From NBML01 sp029939535 (GTDB taxonomy: Bacteria; Desulfobacterota; Desulfobacteria; Desulfobacterales; Desulfobacteraceae), in the NCBI GenBank assembly GCA_029939535.1, contig JAOZST010000024.1:1-30811 (forward strand): a DNA stretch of 30,811 nucleotides, in the 5' to 3' direction. A program made the position numbers and the translations under genes. The notes below the pieces were generated by a model. It ran no database searches, was not told where the DNA came from, and saw only the letters and a program-made list of their open reading frames with translations. Positions within the stretch are counted from its first letter, which is position 1, and each line of letters starts with the position of its first letter. Positions 7,864-16,646 of this stretch are shown here, piece by piece.

Positions 7864-10046
7864 CTGATAAAGGGCTTCACATTCAAATGTTCAGCATCCA
7901 CGGACTTGTCCGGAGCGAAAACATGGAACTGGGATATGATGCAGATACGGGCGGTCAGATCAAATATGTGGTTGAATTGTGCAATGCTTTGTCCCGGGTC
8001 AAGGGAATTGGGCAGGTTGATCTGTTTACACGGCTGATCAAGGATAAATCCTATTCCAGGGACTATAGCCGTCCAATAGAACAGGTCAATGATAAATTCC
8101 GCATTGTAAGAATCCAGTGCGGAGGACGTAAATATATGCGAAAAGAACTGCTCTGGCCTTTTATGGATGAATTTGCGGACAAGACCATTAAATTTATCCA
8201 GCAGGACAATAAAGTTCCTGACCTTGTGCATGGCCATTATCCAGATGCAGGCTATGTCACCCGGGAGCTGGCCAGATTTTTTGGACTCCCCCTTGTCTAT
8301 ACAGGACATTCCCTGGGGCGGTCCAAAAAAGAACAATTGCTCAAGGATGGGGTGAATATTGACGACATCAATAAAAAACTGAAAATCGACCACAGAATCA
8401 AGATGGAGGAATTAATTCTCAAACATGCTGACATGGTTATAACCAGCACCAACCAGGAGATTGAAGGACAGTACGGATTATACCGTTCCAGGACCCTGCC
8501 CTCATACATGGTGATTCCCCCGGGACTCAACCTTGAAAAATTCCACCCATATTACCATGACACCTTTTCCACCGAAGAAGAAAAACAAAATGCATTATTT
8601 GCCAGGGCTTCCATTTCCCAGGAACTGGAACGATTTTTCCAGCACCCTGACAGACCCCTCATCCTTGCCCTGAGCCGGCCTGATAAAAGAAAAAACATCC
8701 AGGGCCTGGTAAAAGCCTATGGTGAGGATAATGACCTTCAGGCCATGGCCAACCTGGCTGTTTTTGCAGGTATCCGCAAGGATATTTCCAAAAAATCCGA
8801 CAATGAGCGGGATGTACTGACCCAGATGCTGCTCCTCATGGACAAATATAATTTGTACGGAAAAATGGCCATTCCCAAGAAACATGATTTTGAACATGAA
8901 GTACCGGAACTTTACCGGATAGCAGCAAAAAAAAGGGGAGTATTTGTCAACCCTGCTCTGACAGAGCCCTTTGGCCTGACCCTTCTTGAATCCCTTGCCT
9001 GTGGTCTGCCCATTGTTGCCACCCATGACGGCGGGCCAAAGGATATTGTTGCAAACTGCCAGAGCGGCATCCTGGTTGACCCCAAGGATAATTCAGCAAT
9101 TACAAAAGCGATTAAGGATATCATTGCCAACCAGGACCTTTGGAATGAACATTCGAAAAACGGCATCATTAAAACCAGAAAACACTATACCTGGGAAAGC
9201 CATGTCAAAACCTATACCAAGGCTGTACAGCTCCTTTGCCGGAAAGATGAGAAATCAACCATCAAGGTCAGAAAACCCAAACACAGTATTGGACGGAGGC
9301 TTGTAAAACTGGATCACATGGTTATTACTGATATTGATAACACCCTGCTGGGCGGGGATAAAAAAGATATCGCCAGTCTGATGAATCTGCTGGAACAACA
9401 CCATGAAGATCTGGGCTTTGGTGTAGCCACGGGCAGATACTTTGAATCTGCAAGGGATGTCTTAAAAACCCATGGAATAAAAACGCCGGATATTATCATC
9501 TCCTGCGTGGGCAGCCAGATCAGTTACGGCAAATCCTTTTATCATGACAAGGGATGGGAAACCCATATTTCAAAAAAATGGAACCCCGGCCTCATGGCAG
9601 CACGCCTGAAGGAAATCGATTATATCCGCCTCCAGGAAGACCAGTTTCAAAGACCTTATAAACTCAGCTATTATATGGAACCGGGAAAGGACCGTCTGGC
9701 CCGGATTCACCATGTACTGACCAGAAACCGCTTCCTTTACACCCTGGTCTATTCCAGTGACAAACACCTGGATATTCTCCCCTATAGAGCTTCCAAGGGT
9801 AAGGCAATCAGGTACTTAAGCTATAAATGGGAGATTCCCCTTAGAAATTTTCTCATATGCGGTGATTCAGGTAATGACAAGGAGATGCTCAAAGGAGACA
9901 CCTGCGGTGTGATAGTGGGCAATTACAGCCCGGAACTTGCTCCCTTGAAATCCGCGAAAAAGATTTATTTCAGCGATAATTCCTTTGCCAGGGGAATAAT
10001 TGAAGGAATTTCCCATTATAATTTTATCCATCATCCAAAGGGGTAA
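7860..10046 (+). CDS. Bifunctional sucrose-phosphate synthase / sucrose-phosphate phosphatase
   Basis: 728-residue fusion. Residues ~1-460 are a GT-B glycosyltransferase of the sucrose synthase/SPS type: HGLVRSENMELGYDADTGGQ near the N-terminus and the EX7E sugar-nucleotide motif with Glu369 and Glu377 (EPFGLTLLE). Residues ~480-728 are a HAD phosphatase of the sucrose-phosphatase type: DIDNT (catalytic Asp491 and Asp493) and GDSGND (668-673). It should join a nucleotide glucose to fructose 6-phosphate and then remove the phosphate, giving sucrose. The TTG start overlaps the fructokinase stop; GAGAGG lies upstream. An oddity is Tyr26 where SPS proteins usually have Arg (LGRDxDTGGQ). Such fusions are known from sucrose-accumulating, salt-tolerant bacteria. 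Confidence 0.9.
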   Translation: MTDKGLHIQMFSIHGLVRSENMELGYDADTGGQIKYVVELCNALSRVKGIGQVDLFTRLIKDKSYSRDYSRPIEQVNDKFRIVRIQCGGRKYMRKELLWPFMDEFADKTIKFIQQDNKVPDLVHGHYPDAGYVTRELARFFGLPLVYTGHSLGRSKKEQLLKDGVNIDDINKKLKIDHRIKMEELILKHADMVITSTNQEIEGQYGLYRSRTLPSYMVIPPGLNLEKFHPYYHDTFSTEEEKQNALFARASISQELERFFQHPDRPLILALSRPDKRKNIQGLVKAYGEDNDLQAMANLAVFAGIRKDISKKSDNERDVLTQMLLLMDKYNLYGKMAIPKKHDFEHEVPELYRIAAKKRGVFVNPALTEPFGLTLLESLACGLPIVATHDGGPKDIVANCQSGILVDPKDNSAITKAIKDIIANQDLWNEHSKNGIIKTRKHYTWESHVKTYTKAVQLLCRKDEKSTIKVRKPKHSIGRRLVKLDHMVITDIDNTLLGGDKKDIASLMNLLEQHHEDLGFGVATGRYFESARDVLKTHGIKTPDIIISCVGSQISYGKSFYHDKGWETHISKKWNPGLMAARLKEIDYIRLQEDQFQRPYKLSYYMEPGKDRLARIHHVLTRNRFLYTLVYSSDKHLDILPYRASKGKAIRYLSYKWEIPLRNFLICGDSGNDKEMLKGDTCGVIVGNYSPELAPLKSAKKIYFSDNSFARGIIEGISHYNFIHHPKG

Positions 10047-10048
10047 AC

Positions 10049-11497
10049 ATGGCATTAAAAAACAAAATTCAGTTGATTACCTATCCAGACAGCCTGGGTG
10101 CCAATCTTCCTGAGCTGCACTATGTGCTTCGAAAACACTTTTTCAAGGCAATCAAAGGGGTTCATCTGCTGCCTTTTTATCCCTCCTCCTCGGACCGGGG
10201 ATTTGCCCCCAAAACCTATGATGAAGTGGACCCTGCCTTTGGCACCTGGAATGATGTTCAAAAAATTGGACAGGATTTTGACCTGATCCTTGATTTCATG
10301 GTCAACCATATCTCCAGACAGTCTGTTTTTTTCCAGGACTATATAGAGAAAGGCCCTGACAGCGAATATGCTGACATGTTCCTGACTTTTGATAAAATCG
10401 CACCCAATGGTAATGTTTCCGAAGAAGATCTGGCAAAGGTTTATACCAGGAAACCCCGTCCGCCCTTCCAGCAGCTGGAGCGGCCCAACGGCGCCCTGGA
10501 AAAAATATGGTGCACCTTTGATTATGAACAGATTGATCTGGACTATAACTCACCCAAAACCAGGGAGGTGATGCGGACATTCCTCATCCGCCTGGCCAGG
10601 AACCATCCCAAGATGATCCGTCTGGATGCAATTGCCTATACCACAATGAAACTGGGTACCAATTGTTTTTTCCTGGAACCTGATATCTGGGAGCTTTTGG
10701 AATGGTTTGACGATTATGCCTCTGCCTTTGACACGGAAATCCTTCCGGAAATACATGAACACTACACCTATCAGTTCAGATTGGCGGAAAAAGGCTATTG
10801 GTGCTATGATTTTTCCCTGCCCATGCTGGTACTCCACTCCCTTTACATAAAAACAACAAGGCGGTTGAAATCATGGCTGAACAAATGCCCCCGAAAGCAG
10901 ATCACCACCCTGGACACCCATGACGGCATAGGAGTTGTGGATGTAGCAGAGCTGTTAAACCAGAAGGAAATTGATCAGACCATTGAGGTGCTTTATAAAA
11001 AAGGCTCCAATATAAAAAAAATCTATTCCGGTCCTGAATACCAGAACCTGGATGTCTACCAGGTCAACTGCACCTATTATTCTGCCCTGGGATGCGATGA
11101 CGACGCATATATCACTGCAAGAACAATCCAGTTTTTTGCGCCTGGAATCCCCCAGGTGTATTATGTGGGCCTTCTGGCCGGAGAAAATGATATTGAACTT
11201 GTGGAAAAAACAAAACTTGGCAGAAACATCAACCGCCACAATTATACCCTGGAAGAGATCAAACAAGACATTAAAAAACCAGTGGTGCAGCGGCTGCTGA
11301 GGCTGATGGAATTTAGAAACTCCTATCCAGCCTTTAATGGCGAATTTACTCTTATGAAATCCGATGACAAATCATTAATATTGGAATGGGACAATAAACA
11401 ATACAATGCCACTGCATACATAAACGTGGAAACCCATACCACCCAGATTACCTATACAGATCCCGTGGCCTCCAGGGTGGTGGATTTTATTGTCTAA
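10049..11497 (+). CDS. GH13_18 sucrose phosphorylase-like enzyme
   Basis: 482-residue alpha-glucosyl phosphorylase, probably splitting sucrose with phosphate into glucose 1-phosphate and fructose. It follows the Bifidobacterium sucrose phosphorylase closely: N-terminal KIQLITYPDSLG, catalytic nucleophile Asp193 in IRLDAIAY, acid/base Glu234 in ILPEIHEHY, transition-state Asp289 in TLDTHDGIG, and the C-terminal QFFAPGIPQVYYVGLLAGEND. Relatives in this subfamily act on sucrose 6-phosphate, glucosylglycerate or glucosylglycerol, so substrate is not settled by sequence alone. Next to the SPS/SPP fusion and fructokinase, sucrose or its phosphate is the likeliest. AAAGGGG precedes the ATG. The gene ends 6 bases from the convergent LOG-family gene. 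Confidence 0.88.
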   Translation: MALKNKIQLITYPDSLGANLPELHYVLRKHFFKAIKGVHLLPFYPSSSDRGFAPKTYDEVDPAFGTWNDVQKIGQDFDLILDFMVNHISRQSVFFQDYIEKGPDSEYADMFLTFDKIAPNGNVSEEDLAKVYTRKPRPPFQQLERPNGALEKIWCTFDYEQIDLDYNSPKTREVMRTFLIRLARNHPKMIRLDAIAYTTMKLGTNCFFLEPDIWELLEWFDDYASAFDTEILPEIHEHYTYQFRLAEKGYWCYDFSLPMLVLHSLYIKTTRRLKSWLNKCPRKQITTLDTHDGIGVVDVAELLNQKEIDQTIEVLYKKGSNIKKIYSGPEYQNLDVYQVNCTYYSALGCDDDAYITARTIQFFAPGIPQVYYVGLLAGENDIELVEKTKLGRNINRHNYTLEEIKQDIKKPVVQRLLRLMEFRNSYPAFNGEFTLMKSDDKSLILEWDNKQYNATAYINVETHTTQITYTDPVASRVVDFIV

Positions 11498-11503
11498 GAT
11501 TAA

Positions 11504-11523
11504 TTAAGCCTGTTTAAGCCTGT
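11504..11523 (+). repeat. 10-bp perfect tandem duplication across the LOG gene stop
   Basis: TTAAGCCTGT occurs twice in direct succession (11504-11513, 11514-11523). On the minus strand it covers the last codons and the TAA stop of the LOG-family gene. Confidence 0.9.
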
Positions 11524-13678
11524 AATTGGGCTTTTGAAACACCTCTATCTTTTCCTGGCAAAGGGTCTGTTTCCGGATACGCACAGCCTTAATCCTTGCC
11601 TTTTCAACATTATCCATGGGAATCCTGTTTTTCAGATACCAGTCATCTGGATTACTTATAAACCGAATTAGTTCCTGTTCAGCCTCCTGTGCATTGTGAC
11701 AGGATTTAATAAGGCAGGGGGTAAAGGCTGGCCCGTATTTTCTCCGGGCAATTTTATCTGTCTGTTTCTGGGCATCTTTCCATAAATTATCCGGATCCAG
11801 AAGGATAATGGGGGCCAGGGGATTTTCATGGATTTTCATGGTGGTAATGGTGATGGCCAGCTCTTCAGCACTACCATACCCTCCTGTATTGACAATGGGC
11901 AGGTTGCTTAATTTCTGGAGGTGATCCTGGCGGGCAAGGCGCAGCCCTTCCCTGTATTTGATCAGCCCATCACAGGTGGTCAGGGATGCCTGGTGCTCAC
12001 CTTCCAGGTCAATGGCAATGCCCACACTCATGATATTATGCTGTCTTGCCAGGTCATTGGCGTCTTTCATCAGCCCTGGCCCGCCGCCGTGGACAATCCC
12101 CATCTCGTCCCCCAGGCGGATGGCAAGCCTGTTGATGAGATCAATGGTCAATTTATTATCAGCTTCCTGGGTATGGGACCCGTAAAAGGCAAACCAATAC
12201 CTGACCCTGTCAAACCGTTCCCTGTCATCGGGCTCCATGAAACAGCCATGGTAAAAACTATATAATTTGTCCGTAGGGGAGTCATAGTGTAAAAATTCAC
12301 ATTCTGAATGACCCGCATGGGTGAGTTTAATCATTTTTTTTATATAAACATCTTCAAAGGAGGGATTATTCATATTAATCAAAAAAGTCCGAAGCCCGCT
12401 CCGTTTTAGTGCATCAATGACTTCAAGGGCAGGAAAACTATTTCCTATAAACACCCTGGAATTCACCCCTCCCAGTACAGAAAGTTTTTCCAGGGTTTCC
12501 TGAAATTTAAAGTCTGTTACATCTGGCAGGTTTAAGCGGGTTTTTCGAAACGTACTTTGAAGCAAGGCATTCTTAATTATTTCAAGCTGTGCCTCTCCAT
12601 TTGGATCCAGGGCCTGGGGAATCTGAATAAAATTCCCCTTGTTAAGAATCATGCCCAGGGAATTTAAACCAATGGTGGTGAAAAGATTGGCAACCTCGGC
12701 ATTGGTCAGAAGATCACAGAGTCTGTAGCCCTCCTTGACCTTTTGTTTTTCCAGGGGAACGGTCAAGGGATTCCTGGTTCTGAAAAACCGAATCCTGATC
12801 CTGATCTTATTTATAGGGACTGGCCTGTCACCAAAATGAAAAAGTTCCACCTGTCGGTCCCTGAAGGTCCTGAAGGGATCCAGGACCCGGGCCGGCAAAT
12901 GTTCGATCTTCTGGTCATGGGGCTGGGTTACTGCATCAACAATCCCATAAATATCACCCAGGGAGATCTTGATGGCACCCACAAAAAGCTCCCCAGGATT
13001 AAGCATGGAGGTATCAAGGTCCAGGGGCATCCTTGACCGGATGGTGTTCAGGGCACTTCTTCCTTTTTTGATCACGGCATTGATACTGGAAGGGTTCATG
13101 GCATCAGGTTCAAAACAATATTGATAGGGCTCCAGCTCCATGCTGATATAATCGCAGGTCTTGCCCGTGTCTGGATTTTTTTCCCGGCAGATCTCAAATC
13201 CTTCATAATACCCTTTTCCCATGCGCCGGCCCACAAAAAGCCGCTTGTGAAGATAATGGCGCACATCCTTAATTCTCAAGTCAGGATCCATGACCACCAG
13301 ACGTCCGATCTCATCCCCTTTTTTAAACAGGTCCAGGGCATTTCCCAGCAAAGGATTCAGATTCTGGATCTGGCCGTCCAGGAAAATATCTGATTTTTCA
13401 ATGGTTGGAATTTTGCCGGGAGTCAGCTGGTCTGTCTTAATTCCGATCTGGGCATTTCCACTCCTTCCCGAGAAAAAAAAAGGCTTACCTTCTTTGATTG
13501 CCCCGCATATATAGTCAGATACAAAGGGAAATACAAACTCGGCCGTTAACAGCTTATTGTCTTTCTTCCTGCCGTGAATAACATTGATATGACCGTCCGG
13601 ACTGATGATCTGAGATATTTCCATGGCAATGTCTTTCTTAAGGGTAAACTTATCTGGCAGGCCTCTGCCATTGTGCAA
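11504..13678 (-). CDS. Large LOG-family (Rossmann-fold nucleotide-binding) protein
   Basis: 724 residues from a TTG start with AGGA seven bases upstream; an ATG at 13624 (MEISQIISPDG) is the alternative and would give 706. Residues ~495-680 resemble LOG/TIGR00730 proteins, which hydrolyse nucleoside monophosphates or cytokinin ribotides: VHGGGPGLMKDAN (near 529-541) and TGGYGSAEEL (near 598-607). The second motif deviates from the standard PGGxGTxxE, but the catalytic-type Glu is kept. The ~490-residue N-terminal part matches no domain I recognise; it contains a segment with SVLGGVNSRVFIGNSFPALEVIDALKRSG-like alternating strands that may be a second Rossmann fold. Function unknown; nucleotide hydrolysis is a family-based guess. 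It lies 141 bases after the flavoenzyme gene on the same strand. Confidence 0.8.
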   Translation of the reverse strand: MHNGRGLPDKFTLKKDIAMEISQIISPDGHINVIHGRKKDNKLLTAEFVFPFVSDYICGAIKEGKPFFFSGRSGNAQIGIKTDQLTPGKIPTIEKSDIFLDGQIQNLNPLLGNALDLFKKGDEIGRLVVMDPDLRIKDVRHYLHKRLFVGRRMGKGYYEGFEICREKNPDTGKTCDYISMELEPYQYCFEPDAMNPSSINAVIKKGRSALNTIRSRMPLDLDTSMLNPGELFVGAIKISLGDIYGIVDAVTQPHDQKIEHLPARVLDPFRTFRDRQVELFHFGDRPVPINKIRIRIRFFRTRNPLTVPLEKQKVKEGYRLCDLLTNAEVANLFTTIGLNSLGMILNKGNFIQIPQALDPNGEAQLEIIKNALLQSTFRKTRLNLPDVTDFKFQETLEKLSVLGGVNSRVFIGNSFPALEVIDALKRSGLRTFLINMNNPSFEDVYIKKMIKLTHAGHSECEFLHYDSPTDKLYSFYHGCFMEPDDRERFDRVRYWFAFYGSHTQEADNKLTIDLINRLAIRLGDEMGIVHGGGPGLMKDANDLARQHNIMSVGIAIDLEGEHQASLTTCDGLIKYREGLRLARQDHLQKLSNLPIVNTGGYGSAEELAITITTMKIHENPLAPIILLDPDNLWKDAQKQTDKIARRKYGPAFTPCLIKSCHNAQEAEQELIRFISNPDDWYLKNRIPMDNVEKARIKAVRIRKQTLCQEKIEVFQKPNYRLKQA

Positions 13679-13691
13679 ACCATTTTCCTGA

Positions 13692-13721
13692 AGAATAAAG
13701 CAGATGCCTTTCCCGAGTCAA
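13692..13721 (-). promoter_or_regulatory. Possible promoter before the LOG-family gene
   Basis: On the minus strand: TTGACT (13721-13716), 18-base spacer, TATTCT (13697-13692, 4 of 6). If used, the transcript would begin close to the TTG start, which would favour the downstream ATG at 13624. Weak evidence. Confidence 0.3.
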
Positions 13722-13819
13722 GGCCCTGGGAACTATTTTTTCCCGCCGGCCCAGAATTTGACTGGATATACATACACGATTTACAAGCCCCGGCAGGATA
13801 TGCTTTTGATAAAATCCCA

Positions 13820-15523
13820 TTATAACCCCAACCCCCCGGGATTCATTATGTTCCCGGGGTCCAGATGGGCCTTTACAGCCCTGAGGATGCCCATCTGTTC
13901 TTGACCCAGATGCCTTTCCATCCAGGGGGCCATCATCCTTCCCACCCCGTGGTGATGGCTCAAAGAGCCGCCAGCTGTCTCTATACAGTCTATAATGGAC
14001 TGCTGATAGGCCCTGAAAGCTTCCACATCCGGCATTTTAACAATAAAAATAAAATACAGATTAGTGCCCTGGGCATAAAAATGGGATGCATGGGTCATGC
14101 ATATGGTATGAGGATTTGCCTTGACCGTACTTCTCACCTTTTTGTGCAGATCGTGGAAGTTTTCCCAGGTAACTGAACATTCCAATGTATCAATTAACAC
14201 ACCATAATCGTTTAAAGCATCCCTCATATAGGGATCTGAAAACCGCCCCTTGTACCATTTTTTCATGGGATATCCGGTTAGGTAGAGCCCCTTTTCCTGT
14301 TTGCAGATTTTTTTCACCTGGCGAAAAACATTGCTGGAAAAAAATTTTTCCCCGTCACACTGGCCCATGACCAGGCATTTTTTCCCTTTCTTCATACCCT
14401 TAATTTCCAGAAACCTGTCGCCTATTCCTCCCTCAAGCCCGTACATCTGCATTGCCACATCTGTTTCTTCGGGATCAGATACCCTCAGGATGGATGGCAT
14501 GCCAAACCGCCCCTGGCTGACTTTTCTCAGGGCAGTAACACCCGACTTAAAATCAGGAAACATAAAAGCAAATTGCCGGGCATTTTCAGGCATATGTTCA
14601 AACACCTTCATGGTCAGGGAAACCAGGACCCCGAAACAGCCTTCAGAACCCTTCATGATATCATTGATTTTGGGGCCTGTGGCTGCGGCTGGATAATCCT
14701 TTGTTTTAAAACTGCCTCTTGGGGTAACATATTCCTGGGAAATAACAAGATCTCCGGCATCACCGTAAAGTGAGGAGGACTGGCCTGATCCCAGGGTCAC
14801 CACCCACCCCCCCACGGAAGAAAACTCAAAACTCTGGGGAAAATGACCGCCTGTATAAGGTTTTTCAGCCCCCAGTTTTTTTTGGGCATTATTCAGCAGG
14901 TACTCATAGTCAGGCCCCATCATGCCCGCCTCCACAGTTATGGTCTGATTATCTTCATTAAAGGCCACAAGTTTATTCATATGGGTGGAAAGAACAAGAG
15001 TAACCCCACCCCTGGGGCAGTCCAGACCAAAGGTTACTGAACTCCCCCCGCCATGGACATGGATGGGAATATTTCTGTCATGGCAAAGGCTGACAATCTT
15101 TTGAACATCTGATTTATTCCTTGGATGGACAACCACGTCGCAGATCTCTTTTATGGTCTGTTTGCGCAACCTTAAAATATCTTCCATGGCTTTACCGCTG
15201 GAGTATGAAAGCCGGTCATAGGTAAGTTTGGAAAAATTTTTTCTGCCCACAATCTTTTCCAGGGCTTCAAGGTCAAATTCAGACAGGTTCACAGGCATGG
15301 TATCCGGAACCAGCCTGTTCCCAATGGTCCCCATGGTTGTAAAGTCATCATCCCCAAGATTCAATCCCTTTTGGATGACACTTAAAAATCCCTTGCTGGG
15401 GTTTTTAAATTTTCCCCTGTCTCCCCATTTAAAAATAGCGCGAAAGGAGTTTTCCAATGGAGGGGTTTGAACCCATTGGGGGTTGAAGTCAGTATTGTGT
15501 CTCTTTTTTTTATGGGAGGTCAT
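13820..15523 (-). CDS. FAD-binding oxidase/transferase, alkylglycerone-phosphate synthase-like
   Basis: 567-residue flavoprotein of the VAO/PCMH fold. An FAD-binding half (~120-330) contains DVVVHPRNKSDVQKIVSLC, VHGGGSSVTFG and FSSVGGWVVTLGSGQSSSLYGDAGDLV. A C-terminal cap domain has the run of three His (523-525, SHHHGVG) typical of alkyldihydroxyacetonephosphate synthase, and the closing LDPGNIMNPG. That enzyme swaps the acyl chain of acyl-DHAP for a fatty alcohol, the first ether-lipid step. Some sulfate reducers make alkyl-ether lipids, so this role is plausible, but related proteins oxidise hydroxy acids. The ATG at 15523 has only a poor ribosome-binding site. No acyl-DHAP-forming partner is visible nearby. 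Confidence 0.85.
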   Translation of the reverse strand: MTSHKKKRHNTDFNPQWVQTPPLENSFRAIFKWGDRGKFKNPSKGFLSVIQKGLNLGDDDFTTMGTIGNRLVPDTMPVNLSEFDLEALEKIVGRKNFSKLTYDRLSYSSGKAMEDILRLRKQTIKEICDVVVHPRNKSDVQKIVSLCHDRNIPIHVHGGGSSVTFGLDCPRGGVTLVLSTHMNKLVAFNEDNQTITVEAGMMGPDYEYLLNNAQKKLGAEKPYTGGHFPQSFEFSSVGGWVVTLGSGQSSSLYGDAGDLVISQEYVTPRGSFKTKDYPAAATGPKINDIMKGSEGCFGVLVSLTMKVFEHMPENARQFAFMFPDFKSGVTALRKVSQGRFGMPSILRVSDPEETDVAMQMYGLEGGIGDRFLEIKGMKKGKKCLVMGQCDGEKFFSSNVFRQVKKICKQEKGLYLTGYPMKKWYKGRFSDPYMRDALNDYGVLIDTLECSVTWENFHDLHKKVRSTVKANPHTICMTHASHFYAQGTNLYFIFIVKMPDVEAFRAYQQSIIDCIETAGGSLSHHHGVGRMMAPWMERHLGQEQMGILRAVKAHLDPGNIMNPGGLGL

Positions 15524-15595
15524 TTTTGGAAAGGTCCAGTATTTTTTTGAATTTGATGTTTTGAATTTGGTTTCCTGAATTTGTAATATTAAAAG

Positions 15596-15624
15596 GTCAT
15601 ACTAATTAAAAAAAAAATAGTCAA
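15596..15624 (-). promoter_or_regulatory. Sigma70-like promoter for the flavoenzyme gene
   Basis: On the minus strand: TTGACT (15624-15619), 17-base spacer containing an A/T run, TATGAC (15601-15596). It lies ~70 bases upstream of the ATG at 15523. Confidence 0.45.
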
Positions 15625-15679
15625 CCCGATAACGGCCACCTAAAAATTGATGCCAGACAAATTAAATACACAGGAATCA

Positions 15680-15709
15680 TTGACAGAAAAGAATTACACC
15701 CATTATACT
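15680..15709 (+). promoter_or_regulatory. Sigma70-like promoter for the Nudix gene
   Basis: A perfect TTGACA (15680-15685), 18-base spacer, and TATACT (15704-15709, 5 of 6). It gives a ~30-base leader carrying GGGAG before the ATG at 15747. Confidence 0.6.
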
Positions 15710-15746
15710 TCCTGTTAATTTTTACCCAATATTTACGGGAGATAAA

Positions 15747-16646
15747 ATGCCAGATCGAAACAATATCCCTCCTCAAACAAGAGAGGCATCCACGGTAATC
15801 CTTGTAAGGGAAAACAATAAAGGCCTTGAAGTCTATCTATTAAAAAGAAGTGCAAAATCAGGATTCATGGGAGGGCTCTATGTTTTTCCGGGAGGCGTGG
15901 TAGAACAGGAAGATAAGGGTATTGACATCTGGGTTCCCCATATTGACATGGAGGCTGTTCAAATCGAAAAACAGCTTGGAGGAAATAATTTTTCAACGGC
16001 CCATGCTCTGGGTTTTGGTATTGCGGCAATTCGGGAGACCGTTGAAGAAGCAGGCGTTCTGATCGCATCCAATAAAAGCAAACACGATTTTCATGATATC
16101 ACAAATCTCCGATTAAACAAAAATCTTCCAAAATCATGGTTCCAAAGGAAAATAACAAACCATAACTGGACGCTGTCCCTTTCAAGCCTTGGACGATGGT
16201 CCCATTGGATTACACCTGAATTAATGAAAAAAAGATTTGATACCCGTTTTTTTATTGTTTTCATGCCTGAAGATCAAACCTGCATACCAGACAACCAGGA
16301 GGTGGAAGACGGTATCTGGCTATCCCCCCAAAAAGCCCTTGAACAGAATTTTACGGCCCAAACACCCCTAAGCCCTCCTGCCGTTGTTACCCTGACCCAG
16401 TTGCTTGCATTCAAACATATTGATGAACTGAGAGATAAAATAAAAACCAGGCCCTGGGGAGAGCCCATTGTCCCTTGTCTGGTTCCCACTTCCAAAGGGC
16501 CTGTTATTATAGAACCCTGGGACCACATGTTTAATAAGGATTGTAAACTTGAGGTTTCAAAACTTTCGGAAAAACTGCTTCCCCCGGGCTCTTCCTTTTC
16601 AAGAATCTGGTGTGACAAAGGTGTTTGGAAACCCATTGATATATAA
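15747..16646 (+). CDS. Nudix hydrolase with an insertion in the Nudix box (NUDT19-like)
   Basis: 299-residue Nudix protein. The glycine half of the box is [10 protein letters not shown] (47-56), and the RExxEExG half is RETVEEAGV (96-104). About 32 extra residues separate them compared with the standard box. Such a split box is typical of the NUDT19/RP2p group, which hydrolyses CoA and acyl-CoA to 3',5'-ADP and phosphopantetheine; that activity is a family-based guess. The catalytic REx2EE is intact. GGGAG precedes the ATG. The end, [16 protein letters not shown], looks native, but the last ~116 bases overlap the antisense frame of the DUF3786 relic. Confidence 0.87.

Noticed and set aside
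11921..12265. 114-codon plus-strand frame opposite the LOG-family gene
   Set aside because: Antisense to conserved LOG motifs, no ribosome-binding site and no recognisable domain.
13834..13859. Perfect inverted repeat TCCCGGGG/CCCCGGGA as a terminator
   Set aside because: It lies inside the flavoenzyme gene and encodes the conserved DPGNIMNPG motif; the repeat follows from the Pro-Gly codons and no T-run follows.
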